Both the position numbers and the translations under genes were made by a program. From Erinaceus europaeus (lineage: Eukaryota; Chordata; Mammalia; Eulipotyphla; Erinaceidae): DNA of 64,000 nucleotides. The notes below the pieces were generated by a model that had not been told where the DNA came from, did not search any database, and saw only the letters and a list, made by a program, of their open reading frames with translations. The DNA is taken from contig NC_080164.1 in the NCBI RefSeq assembly GCF_950295315.1, forward strand, positions 6,185,582 through 6,249,581, given 5' to 3'. The first letter of the stretch is position 1. Every line of letters starts with the position of its first letter. Positions 10,731 to 21,265 of this stretch are shown here, piece by piece.

Positions 10731-11400
10731 TCTTTTGCTGACACAAACTCCTACTGGCCTTCCAAATCAGCATGTCTCCAGAGTATCCAAAACAGACAGA
10801 TATATCTGAGAGGTGTATCTTCATCTCATGATATATCAAAAAAAAATCTGGTACATACATATTCTGCCTACAGTGAACTCTTTCTCTTTTAGTCTTTATC
10901 TTTTGTGGACAAAAATTTTAACTTTTGCAAATAAAGTTATGTATTCTCATTCTACAGATCAATATCCAGAGATAACTTATGTGTAGATGTTTCATTAATC
11001 ATATGATATTAGATCCAGAATCATTCTAGAAGTAGTTCACGAATAAAAAGAAACAATATATATGGGATAAACATACACATTCCCTAGAATCCATTCAAAT
11101 TTAAATAAGATTTATTTTTATTATGCTCCTGAAATGAATGAGTTCCATAATCTCTAAGGGTTAAGTGCCTCCTCATGTTAAATTGAGAAAAATATTAATA
11201 TCTACTGAACAATACCTATAAATAATAAATAAGACTATGGTTATGAACCATTGCATAAGGACTGACACATAAAGTTTATGCAATGCATATTAGCTCTTTT
11301 TTTTTTTAAATAGCTTTTATGTACAAAGTATTTCATTGTGTCATGGACCAAAGTAGTGTATACTATCATTCCTGACCTCAGCATTCTCCCTCCACTTTTC
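10261..11400. other. Unassigned apart from a CA microsatellite
   Basis: No gene or named repeat. The frame at 10537-10860 minus is Cys/Val repeats created by the microsatellite. Confidence 0.4.
10660..10729. repeat. (CA)n microsatellite
   Basis: About 30 CA units, imperfect at the left end (ACACGTGCACACGCAC). Confidence 0.97.
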
Positions 11401-11404
11401 TTTT

Positions 11405-11640
11405 CTTTTTACTGCCTCCAAGCTTATTTCTGGGACTTGGAGTCTGCAGGACAACCCACTGCTCTCAGTGACCCTTATTTTCCTTTCTTTTACCCGATAA
11501 GGGGTGAGCAGAATTGAGAGGCAAAGGGGTGACCAAGAGGGGAAAAAAAGTTTCCTCATGCAGGTGGGGCTGGGGAGTGTGAACCCAAGTTTATGTACAT
11601 AGTAACATGTGTCCTTTACTGGGTGCACAACCTCCAGGCC
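11405..11640 (-). mobile_element. SINE-B-type, diverged
   Basis: Antisense: CTGCCTCCAAGCTTATTTCTG tail block, AGAATTGAGAGGCAAAGGGG, then CAGGTGGGGCTGGGGAGTG and the head ending near CCTCCAGGCCCC. Confidence 0.7.
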
Positions 11641-11649
11641 CCTCCCTTT

Positions 11650-12690
11650 TCCTTCACTTTTAAACAAGGTTCTTCTTTCAATGCCTTTTACACATTTCTG
11701 TGATTCAGAGACTCAGTTTCTTCCCAAGGAATTTGTGATTATAGATTGTTCATAGGAAGAGTGAGGATGGTCACCGAAAGGGGCATTTGTGCCCTCAGAA
11801 GCGTTGTCCAAAGTCCAAGGCATAATACAAGCTACACTGCTGTTTTGTTTTCTTACATAAAATCAGGAACACTGTCATCATACCCAGAAAATTATACTTC
11901 CTGAAGATCATTTTTTTCTTCAACTATCATAAAATTTTTATTGAGATCTTTCTGTGTATTCAGGCCTAGTGTGAACAACAAGGGAAAAAAGTAGGTAATA
12001 TACCCACCCATAAAGAGAATAATGTAGAAGAAGATAAACCAAGAGGATAAAAATATGAATATTATAGTTATAAAATGTTCAAGTTACTCTGGTCCTTTGA
12101 ATCCTTCCCAGTTTATCTACAGCACAAAGGAAATTCAGGATATTCCGAATATTGAAGTCAAATCAACTGTCCTTGGACTTTCTCCATAGTGAATTCAATT
12201 GCAATGTAAACATTACATTATTCTTACTGTATTTATGCTAGATAATGCACATGGGGTATACTTATTATATTTGCAAACCAAAAAGCATGTTCTGGACACT
12301 GCTATTGTGACTAAGGTGTTTACTAAAGCCTGAAGCAGAACTAAATCTATAAGAGAGTCACTGAGACTCAATGACTAACTAACCACATAGTCTGTATCTG
12401 TTCACCACTACCATTTATTATTTGTCAAACTAGAGTTTATAGTGACTTGAGTTCAGCACCTAAAATGGTGAATTGAATTACTGTCATATTTCAGTGCAAT
12501 TCTGTAGATCACAGACTTCCAGAATATCTGCATATTAGGGGACAATCAGTATCACTGGCCAAATAATATTAATAAAATTATTTGAAATATCCATAAATCT
12601 ATTTGGTAGTTATTTGTGATTTAAACTGGGGGGGATCAAATAGTATGGCATTGTGTTTTTTAAGTGAGAAAAAAAAAGATGTATAAAGCA
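11650..12690. other. Unassigned, no gene seen
   Basis: About 1 kb of moderately AT-rich, single-copy-looking sequence. No frame longer than noise, no repeat recognised. Confidence 0.4.
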
Positions 12691-12699
12691 TTCCCCAAA

Positions 12700-12915
12700 G
12701 GGATCAGGCAGTGGCACACCTGGATAAGCTCTCATGTTACAGTGCACAAAAACCTGGGTTTGAGGCCCTGGTCCCCACCTGCAGGGGGAAAGCTTCCCAA
12801 GTGGTGAATCAGGGTTGCAGGTGTCTCTGTCTCTCTCCCTCTCTCCCCTTCCCTTTCAATTGTTCTCAGTCTCTATCCAATAATAAATGAATACAAATAT
12901 TTTAAAAATTAACTT
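12700..12915 (+). mobile_element. SINE-B, sense
   Basis: GGGATCAGGCAGTGGCACACC head, GGTTTGAGGCCC (B-box remnant), CCCCACCTGCAGGGGGAAAG, CT-rich body, CTCTATCCAATAATAAATG tail. Confidence 0.88.
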
Positions 12916-13560
12916 TCCCCATATTACATAGGTGTCTAAGAAATAAAGCATCAATTTAACAGTTCTGAAGTGGCTTTAGAACTTAAAATAAGTAGGATAA
13001 TCTAGACTAATTATAAATTGAAATTATTTTTGATCAAGAGATCAGTATGATCAAACAAAGTCTCAAATGTATTCCCTGAATGGACTCAGTGTTCCCTACA
13101 TCCTGAAGAAGTACTTTTTTTTTTTTCAGTTTTTACTGAAAAAGCATCATCATCTTTCCAAATTCCTATATAATAATAAGATTGGAAAGGGACAGTTTTG
13201 ATGTAGATGTATGGAAATGTTCAGTCCTTTCCTCCTCTGCACAGGAAATATAGAAAAGGAGAGCTGTACTCAGTCACATTTAATATTTTTGCAAATACTC
13301 AGCACCAAGTTAGTCTCCACTAATGCATGGATTAGTACCTTCTTACAATGGACTCAAGAAGGAACCATGTGCGCTGGGAGTTTTCAGAATGTCCAGCACA
13401 CATGTGGTCAAGGATTTAATATCAAACCTAATAGTGCACTGAGAAGCTATAAAAATTGGACATGATGCCCTGGGTCACTGAGGCCCTTCTCTCCCTTGTC
13501 AAGTCAATAGCATCATATTTACAATAGCTACTCCTCTTTAAACATCCACTATCTACAAAT
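12916..13560. other. Unassigned, no gene seen
   Basis: Contains a poly-T at about 13115 and an 84-codon open frame at 13211-13465 with no motif I recognise. Nothing supports it as a gene. Confidence 0.35.
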
Positions 13561-13564
13561 AGAA

Positions 13565-13984
13565 CCCCCCCCCCACCCAAGTTCATGATTAGTGAACTAT
13601 TTGTTTGGCTTTATATGTTAACTCTTTTTTCAGCCACAAAGTTCCAGATGCTAACATGATGCCAACCAGACTTCCCTGGGCAGACAACCCTACCAATGTG
13701 TCCTGGAGCCCCACTTCCCCAGAACCCCACACTATGGAAAGAGAGAGGCAGGCTTAGTATGGATCAACTTGCCAATGCCATGGTCAGCAGGGAAGCAATT
13801 ACAGAAGCCAGACCTCCCACCATTGTACCCCATAATGACCGTGGGTCCATACTCCCACGGGGTTAAAGAATAGGAAAGTTATCAGGGGAGGGGATGGGAT
13901 ACGGAGTTCTGGTGGTGGGAATTGTGTGGAGTTGTATCCTTCTTATCCTATGGTTTTTGTCAGTGTTTCTTTTTTATAAATAAA
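13565..13984 (+). mobile_element. L1-alpha 3' UTR fragment
   Basis: Common terminal module: CAACTATTTGTTTGGCTTT-like start, GCCACAAAGTTCCAGATGC, purine block, GGTGGTGGGAATTGTGTGGA, TTTTATAAATAAAAAC tail. Confidence 0.85.
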
Positions 13985-14685
13985 AACAAAAACATCCACA
14001 CTGGATGAAGATCATTGATGTTCTCTTTATACATATTATCTTTGTCTCATCATTCTGCAAATAAGGCCCATTGTCCTTGCTAATGATAAAAAAGAGACTA
14101 GGTTTTGGGACTTTGTTAGAAAGTGAACCACCTGAGATGGAATTAGAGTGTACTATGAAAGGAAAGGTCTCACCCCAGTAATGAAGCTGAAAGGTTGTCA
14201 TTCCACACCTGAAGTCTCTGGACACAGTCTGAGCTGAAGCATGTTGAGGTGGCAATCATTGTGTCGATTAGGTTGCAAATGGCAGATGCAATATTATTTG
14301 ATATGGATTGGGAGAGGCATGCGGGAAAGTGGGCCCTATCCTAAGGTTCCAGGACTGTGGGAAATATAGGCTCTATAGTGGAGATGTGAGGTTCCTGCTG
14401 TCTTAGGGTTCAAAAAGACAATCGATAGTTAATGTTATCATCACATTATTTGGTAATTGGGTTAACTTTGAAAAGTCCTTTTGTTAGGGTTTGCTGTATA
14501 GTACCCAGTATCTTGTATGTAGCTGTGTCATTGGTTGCTTCTGATCTACTTGGTCTAGGCTTTTGAGAGAGTTCACATATCAAATACACAGCCTATATAT
14601 TAAAAAGACTCAGTCTGTGTTTTAAAAACTTTGAGACATACAATTAATTTCCCCCCTCTGATATTAACTAGTTATTTATATGACT
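13985..14685 (-). mobile_element. L1-alpha 3' UTR, inverted 5' half of a twin-primed insertion
   Basis: Reads antisense to the same UTR segment seen in sense at 19290-19605 (AACCTCACATCTCCAC, CCTCTCCCAATCCATAT, CAACATGCTTCAGCTC, GGTGAGACC). It is followed directly by the next UTR segment in sense orientation, the classic 5' inversion layout. Confidence 0.85.
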
Positions 14686-15262
14686 ACACTTTATATATAG
14701 ACCAGGTTCTGTGAGAGAAAGCATATGTCCACACGTATCCATAAACTAGTGTAAAATATATATCTGAAAGCAAAAGTGCACTAGAGTTTGCAGTGAGTAC
14801 ACCCCTAACACTTCCTCTCCACTATTCCAACCTTTGGGTCCATGATTACTCAACAATTTGTTTGGCTTTGTATGTTAACTCTCTTTTCAGCCACCAGGTT
14901 CCAGATGCCATCAGGATGCCGGCCAGGCTTCCCTGGACTGAAGACCCCACCAATGTGTCCTGGAGCTCCACTTCCCCAGAGACACACCCTACTAGGGAAA
15001 GAGAGAGGCAGACTGGGAGTATGGATTGACCAGTCAACACCCATGTTCAGCGGGGAAGCAATTACAGAAGCCAGACCTTCCACCCTCTGCAACCCACAAC
15101 GACCCTGGGTCCATGCTCCCAGAGGGATAGAGAATGGGAAAGCTATCAGGGGAGGGGATGGGATATGAAGATTGGGTGGTGGGAATTGTGTAGAGTTGTA
15201 TCCCTCCTACCCTATGGTTTTGTTAATTTATCCTTTCTTAAATAAAAAATAAATTTTAAAAA
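14686..15262 (+). mobile_element. L1-alpha 3' UTR, sense 3' half of a twin-primed insertion
   Basis: TATATAGACCAGGTTCTGTGAG start, ACTAGAGTTTGCAGTGAGTA, the common terminal module, and the CCTTTCTTAAATAAAAAAT tail. A 108-codon frame (14842-15168) is open across it, as in the copy at 19748-20074, but lies in untranslated sequence. Confidence 0.88.
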
Positions 15263-15263
15263 A

Positions 15264-15385
15264 GGGAGAGTTAAAGACACCTGCAAGCCTGCTTCACCAT
15301 TCATGAATCCTACCCCCACCCCACACAGGTAGGGAGCATGTGTTTGAACCCAGGTCCTTGTGCATAGTAACATGTGTGCTCAAGC
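15264..15385 (-). mobile_element. SINE-B, partial
   Basis: Antisense: GACACCTGCAAGCCTGCTTCA, CAGGTAGGGAGC, TGTTTGAACCCAGGTCC, GTAACATGTGTGCTCAA. The CT-rich 3' part is missing. Confidence 0.75.
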
Positions 15386-15390
15386 TGTTG

Positions 15391-15716
15391 AGGTTAGAAA
15401 TGGCAAAAAGTACTAGGGGAACACAGATACTGCTGCACCACATAGAACACATGTTCCCTTGGCACACCTCTGTGCCTGGGAGAAGGAAATTGCTTCACAG
15501 GAAATGGGAGTGGTAATAGGTGTGGGTGTGGCTTAGAAGGAAGGTGAATGTGGGACTTGGATGTTTATAAACTAGTTCTATGGGTATAGCTCTCTGCCTA
15601 GATGAGCCTTCCAGCATGTTAGTAAGGGCCATCTCCCCCTACCCTTTCTCTAGGCCTAACATGTGCATGTTTTCAATTTCCCTAAATAAAGTTTAAAATT
15701 CCTGAAAAAAAATAAA
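15391..15716 (+). mobile_element. LTR-like or polyadenylated retrocopy
   Basis: TATAAA at 15566-15571, AATAAA at 15685-15690 and an A-rich tract starting 14 bases later. Spacing fits an LTR U3-R or the 3' end of a retroposed transcript. It begins near TGTTGAGGTTAG. No terminal CA, partner or target duplication found, so the class is open. Confidence 0.4.
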
Positions 15717-15765
15717 AAGAGAGAATATGGGTAGGTCAGTTCATAATCCAAGATCTTAGAACTAG

Positions 15766-15833
15766 TGAAGAGAGAGAGAGAGAGATGATGATGATGATGA
15801 TGATGGATAGATAGATGACAGATAGATATTCAC
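15766..15833. repeat. Compound (AG)n(GAT)n(GATA)n microsatellite
   Basis: Adjacent AG, GAT and GATA/GACA runs. Confidence 0.9.
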
Positions 15834-16345
15834 ATCTGTCTGACTCCAAACTTCCCTTCTTATTACTACCCTTGCCACTTCTCTTGCTTTATCTACCCAT
15901 TACAACTTTAGGTAGATTAGAAAAAGCTCTTCAATTTGAATGTATGTAGAATGTGGATACATGGGGAAAGGTGAGTTTCTCCATTGTTCTAATTCACTTT
16001 GCTGGATTGGAAATACTGTCTGCCAATTGGGAGAAAAGATGACCTATGTTCCACCAAATACTAGCAACATGTTTGAACTTGCATTAGAGTAACCAATTCT
16101 AGATCTCATTATCACATATGAATGGAAACAAATTAAGAGGTGAACAATATTCATGAACATTCCTCAGAATCAGGAGACTTTAGGGCACTCTATGTCCTGT
16201 ATGAGTTCTCTGCAGATTCAGGAAAGAGGATGAAAATAACAACCTATGAACAGTTGTATTAAGTTACTACAGTTTCATCTGTAAGTATAATCTGTAAGAA
16301 TTATCAGAAGTTATCAGTCTACTAAATAATATTAAAATTTTACTT
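15834..16345. other. Unassigned, no gene seen
   Basis: Single-copy-looking sequence with no repeat or frame I can support. Confidence 0.4.
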
Positions 16346-16589
16346 TTTTGGACATTAGGAGATGTGGCTATGTAGCAGCAGCAGCCACATTTTGCTCTTT
16401 GATCAACTAGGAAAAGCAATAAAAATCACCTGAAAACCCAATAAACCACCAGAATCTCCTCAAAAGCTCACCACATCACAGGTAAGTACAGACATACCTA
16501 GAGAAACCTGGCACCAGACTGGGAGTTTGGCATCTGAAGCTCACCACTTCCAGGAATGAATTAAAAAATCAACTATTAAAAAAAAAAGA

Positions 16590-16905
16590 TAGGTGTCAGG
16601 TGGTAGCACAACAGGTTAAGCACAAGTGGCGCAAAAGTGCAAGGACTGGCATAAGGATCCCAGTTCGATCCCCTGCCTCCCTACCTGCAGGGAGTCATTT
16701 CATAGGCAGTGAAGCAGGTCTGCAGGTGTCTGTCTTTCTCTCTCCCTCTCTGTCTTCCCCTCCTCTCTCCATTTCTCTCTATCCTATCCAACCAGAAACA
16801 ACATCAACAATAATAACAACCACAACAAGGCTGCAACAACAAAGGAAATCCAGGAGCAGTAGATGGAAAGGGAGTGAGTGAGCAACCCTCAGGACTAAAA
16901 AAAAA
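16590..16905 (+). mobile_element. SINE-A in old L1 5' UTR
   Basis: Sense copy: GGTGGTAGCACAACAGGTTAA head, CAGTTCGATCCCC B box, CT-rich body, CAACAATAATAACAACCAC segment, GGAGCAGTAG block and A-rich end. Confidence 0.88.
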
Positions 16906-17641
16906 GTTTTCAGATAGCCCCCAAAATATTGTTAAAAAGAAAAAATATCTAAAAACTTAAAAATTTAAAACTATAACTTCTCAAGTCTCCATTGCTGTTG
17001 CCCCCAGAGGCTAAAACAGTAGCAAGGGGACCCTATCTTGAGGTCAAAGTCACAGAGCAGGCCCAGTGACTCAGGTTAAAACTTCCCTGCCCTCACCAAG
17101 ATACAAAACAGGGAAATCAAATACCTTAGCCACAGTGCCTCCTGCTGGCATAATAACAAAATCCACAATTGGGGAAAATGAGAAATACACAGACTGCAAT
17201 AACAGAATCCCTTAATTGCTGGACAGACTCAGATATGGAAAAAGTAACAGAGATAGAGTTCAGAAAACTCACTATGAATTCAATTCATAAAAATAAACTT
17301 GAGATTCAAGAATTTGGTGAACATTTTAACAAGTAAATACAAAATACAGAGAGGAAAAACTCCAAACACAACTGAAGGGCTGAAAAGACACTTTGAATGC
17401 AATTCAGGTTGAGGTAAGAGGCCTCAGAAGTACACTTAACCAGGTAGAAGAGAGAGCATCCACACTAGAAGACGCAACCACCACAATCTGTGACTTTAAA
17501 AAACTTGGAGAGGAAAACATTATGAAAAATGAATCACTTTGCATCAAAATAGCAGATTCCACCAAAAAGAGGAACAACAGAGTTATTGGAATTCCTGAAA
17601 AAGAATAAGAAAAAGAAGGAAGAGGAGTACAGAACATAGTA
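16906..17641 (+). pseudogene. Old L1 5' UTR and ORF1 N-terminal half (broken)
   Basis: ORF1-like coding sequence at about 17390-17610. It reads a coiled-coil-like segment (LNQVEERASTLEDA), then RNNRVIGIPEKE, which is the start of the ORF1 RNA-recognition domain in L1. The same segment occurs in the minus-strand copy at 32640-32760. Several stops; not functional. ORF1p is normally the RNA-binding chaperone of the L1 particle. Confidence 0.75.
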
Positions 17642-17733
17642 AAAGAAAATTTATGCATGTACAAACTATTGTATTTACTGTTGAATGTAAAGCATTAATT
17701 CCCCAATAAAGAAATAAATTATTAAAAAAAAGA
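17642..17733 (+). mobile_element. L1-beta tail, severely 5'-truncated
   Basis: Only about 90 bases: ACAAACTATTGTATTTACTG, AAGCATTAATTCCCCAATAAAG and an A tail. The same 3' end closes the 1.6 kb L1-beta at 31019-32605. Target duplicate AGAAAATTT / AGAAATTTT on the two sides. Confidence 0.8.
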
Positions 17734-18150
17734 AATTTTAACAGAATTTTCCATAACTGAACAATGTCCAAAATATAGAAATCCAGGAATCTAAACACAC
17801 ACCTAAATTCTTGAATCCAAAATGGCACACACTAATACACATTACTGTAAAACTCACCAAAATCAGGGACAAGAAAAAATATTTCAGGCTGCAAGGGAAA
17901 GGAGGAAAGTCATATACAGAGCCAGAACCATCAGGATTTCATTAGATTTCTCACCCCGAACCCTAGAGGCAAAGAAGGAATGGAATGACATATTCCAAGT
18001 ATTAAAATAATTCTGTATCCTGCTAAATTATTCTTCAGATATAAGTGAGAAATAAATATATTTTCAAACATTCAAAAACTGAAGGAATTTGCCACTACAA
18101 CCCTGCCTTGAAAGAATTACTGAGAATAATTCAAGATGAAAAGGAAAAAC
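17734..18150 (+). pseudogene. Old L1 ORF1 C-terminal domain (broken)
   Basis: Frame 17822-18010 reads QEKIFQAARERRKVIYRA, then IRISLDFSPRTLEAKKEWND: the conserved L1 ORF1 C-terminal signature (KDKE.IL.AAREK, ADFS.ETL.ARR.W). Ends with a degenerate NPALKELLR..QDEKEK tail. Frames are broken on both sides. The minus-strand paralogue is at 30640-31018. Confidence 0.85.
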
Positions 18151-19248
18151 ATCCCCACACCTATGGACATCTAATCTTTGATAAGGGGGCCCAAAGGATT
18201 AAATGGAAGAAGGAGGCTCTCTTCAATAAGTGGTGCCGGAAAAACTGGGTTGTAACATGCAGAAGAATGAAATTGAACCACTTTATCTCACCAGAAACAA
18301 AAATCAACTCCAAATGGATCAAAGACCTGGATGTCAGACCAGAAACAATCAAATACTTAGAGGAAAACACTGGTAAAACACTTTCCCACCTACACCTTAA
18401 GGACATCTTTGATGAATCAAACCCATTTGCAAGGAAGACTAAAGCAGAAACAAACCAATAGGACACCAAATTGAAAAGCTTCCGCAAATCCAAAGAAACT
18501 ATTAAACAAACAAAGAGACCACTCACAGAATGGGAGATCTTCAAATGCCATACATCAGACAAGAAACTAATCACCAAAATATATAAAGAGCTCAGCAAAC
18601 TTAGCACCAAAAAAGCAAATAACCCCATCCAAAAATGGGCAGAGGATATGAACAAAACATTCACCTCAGAGGAGAGCCAAAAGGCTAACAAACATATGAA
18701 AAACTGCTCTAGGTCACTGATTGTCAGAGAAATGCAAATTAAGACAACACTAAGATACCACCTCACTCCTGTAAGAATGGCATACATCAAAAAGGACAGC
18801 AGCAACAAATGCTGGAGAGGATGTGGGGACAGAGGAACCCTTTTGCATTGCTGGTGGGAATGTAAACTGATCCAGCCTCTGTGGAGAGCAGTCTGGAGAA
18901 TTCTCACAAGGCTAGACATGGACCTTCCATATGATCCAGTAATTCCTCTCCTGGGATTATACCCCAAGGACTCCATAACACCCAACCACAAAGAGGTGTG
19001 TACTCCTATGTTCATAGCAGCACAATTCATAATAGCTAAAACCTGGAAGCAACCCAGGTGCCCAACAACAGATGAGTGGCTGAGAAAGCTGTGGTATATA
19101 TACACAATGGAATACTATGCAGCTATCAAGAACAATGAACCCACCTTCTCTGACCCATCTTGGACAGAGATAGAAGGAATTATGTTAAGTGAGCTAAGTC
19201 AGAAAGATAAAGATGAGTATGGGATGATCCCACTCATCAACAGAAGTT
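18151..19248 (+). pseudogene. L1-alpha ORF2 C-terminal part, one frameshift
   Basis: Two overlapping frames: 18151-18461 ([33 protein letters not shown]) and about 18465-19250. The second holds the cysteine-rich motif C-x3-C-x7-H-x4-C (CWRGC...H....C), then [30 protein letters not shown] and [14 protein letters not shown], typical of L1 ORF2p ends. One frameshift near 18461 separates them. ORF2p would be endonuclease/reverse transcriptase; both catalytic domains are absent here. The 314-codon antisense frame is a shadow. Confidence 0.92.
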
Positions 19249-20148
19249 GAGTAAGAAGATCTGAAAGGGAAACTAAAAGCAGGACCTGAGCAAATTACAG
19301 TGGGAACCTCACATCTCCACTATAGAGCCTCTACTTCCCCCAGTCCTGGAACCTTTGGATAGGGCCCACTTTCCCGTATGCCTCTCCCAATCCATATAAA
19401 ATAATATTGCATCTGCTGATCGCAACCTAATCAACACAACGATTGCCACCTCAACATGCTTCAGCTCAGACTGTGTCCAGAGACTTCACGTGTGGAGTGA
19501 TAACCCTTCAGCTTCATTACTGGGGTGAGACCCTTCCTTTCATAGTATTCTCTAATTCCATCCCAGGTGGTTCACTTTCTAGCAAAGTCCCAAAACCTAG
19601 ATATACACCAGTTTCTGTGAGAGAGAGCATATGTTCACATGTATCCATAAACTACTGGAAAATATATACCTTAAAACAGAAGTACACTAGAGTTTGCAGT
19701 GAGTACCCCCCTAACCCTTCCTCTCCACTATTCCAAGCTTTGGGTCCATGATTGCTCAACAATTTGTTTGGCTTCGTATGTTAACTCTCTTTTCAGTCAC
19801 CAGGTTTCAGATGTCATCAGGATGCTGGCCAGGATTCCCTGGACTGAAGACCCCACCAATATGTCCTGGAGCTCCGCTTCCCCAGAGACACACCCTACTA
19901 GGGAAAGAGAGAGGCAGACTGGGAGTATGGATCGACCATTCAATGCCCATGTTCAGCGGGGAAGCAATTACAGAAGCCAGACCTTCCACCTTCTGTAACC
20001 CACAACGACCCTGGGTCCATGCTCCCAGAGAGATAGAGAATGGGAAAGCTATCAGGAGAGGGGGTGGGATATGAAGATTGGGTGGTGGGAATTGTGTGGA
20101 GTTGTACCCCTCCTATCCTATGGATTTTTAAATTTATCCTTTCTTAAA

Positions 20149-20189
<41 letters not shown>

Positions 20190-20192
20190 AAA
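19249..20192 (+). other. L1-alpha 3' UTR, younger form
   Basis: Complete untranslated region directly after the ORF2 stop. Upstream module (AACCTCACATCTCCACTATA, CAACATGCTTCAGCTC, GGTGAGACC) differs entirely from that in the older copies. The terminal ~450 bases from about 19700 are shared by all copies. Ends in (AAAT)n. Confidence 0.9.
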
Positions 20193-20205
20193 GAAAAGGA
20201 AAAAC

Positions 20206-21265
20206 AAGGCAGTAGATGAGCCATTCCTCAAGGACATTTATGACAAACCCACAGCTAACATTTCAACAGGGAAAGGGTGAAAGCTTTCCTCCTAAAGTAA
20301 GGAATCAGAAAAGGATGTCCACTATATCCATGTTATTCAACATAGTTCTGGAAGTCCTTGCATTGAAATCAGAAATGAAAGAGCAATCAAAGGCATGCAG
20401 ACTGGAAAAAGAAGAAATAAAGCAATCACTGCTGACGACATTATATTATACCTAGAGAACACCAAAACTCCACCAAAAAAAAACTACTGGAAATAATAAA
20501 TTCAGTAGATTGGCAAGATAAAAAAATCAGTACACATAAATCTGTGGTATTTCTGTATACAAATAAGAAGTCAGAATAAAAAGAAGGAAAATATTCAGTG
20601 CCATTTACAATTGAACCCCAAAAGATAAAATACTGTAGGTCAATCTTAGAAAGGATGGGAAAGACCTTTACAATGAAGGAAATTTACAATTTCCTTTACT
20701 ATAGGAAATTGCTAAAAGAAATAGAGAAGAACACACAGAAGTGGAATAACATTCCTTGTTACCAATAAGAAGAATAAACATTATTAAAATGACCATTCTA
20801 ACAAAAGCAATCTATAATTTCAGTGAGATTCCTATCAAAATCTCAGGGGAATTTTTCAAGCAAATTGAACAATTTGTCTAAAAATTTGTGTGGAACCTCT
20901 AAAGGCCATGAATTGATAAAGCACTTCTGAGAAAAAAGGAAAACATATGGAGGTATCACACTCCCTAATTTCAGTTTATACTAAAAAGTAATAGTTATTA
21001 AAAGAGCATGGTACTGAAGTAGAAATGGACACTTGGATCAGTGGAGCAGAAATGAAAGCCCAGAAATTAGCCCACACATACAGCCACCCAATATATGACA
21101 AAGAAGCCAAAACTATTCAATGGTGTAAATAAGGCCCCTTCAACAAATAGTGCTGGTAAAACTGGACAGTCATATCTAAGAAAGGGAAACTATACCATTA
21201 TTTAACACCATACAGAAAGGTCAAATTAAAATGGATTAAATATCTAGATATTATACCAGAAAATC
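20206..21265 (+). pseudogene. Old L1 ORF2 reverse transcriptase part (broken)
   Basis: Reads MLFNIVLEVLA and, in another frame, ADDIILYLENT, i.e. the RT block around the YADD-type active site, here with the Y replaced. Many stops and shifts. Continues through YLGI.-like sequence to an ATK.LDIIPENL-like region where SINE-A sits. Confidence 0.8.

Larger units (their letters stand above)
18151..20192 (+). mobile_element. L1-alpha, 5'-truncated, exact target duplication
   Basis: Inserted into the old L1. The 13-bp word GAAAAGGAAAAAC lies at 18138-18150 and again, exactly, at 20193-20205. Contains the ORF2 C-terminal third, the younger 3' UTR, and a tail of about 10 AAAT units. The perfect duplication and long open frame make it one of the youngest insertions here. 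Confidence 0.93.

Noticed and set aside
10537..10860. 107-codon minus frame rich in Val-Cys
   Set aside because: Produced by the CA microsatellite.
13211..13465. 84-codon frame in single-copy DNA
   Set aside because: No homology recognised, no splice or promoter context; expected by chance.
18161..19105. 314-codon open frame on minus, the longest in the window
   Set aside because: It is antisense to L1 ORF2 C-terminal coding sequence, which explains it fully; the peptide has no motif.
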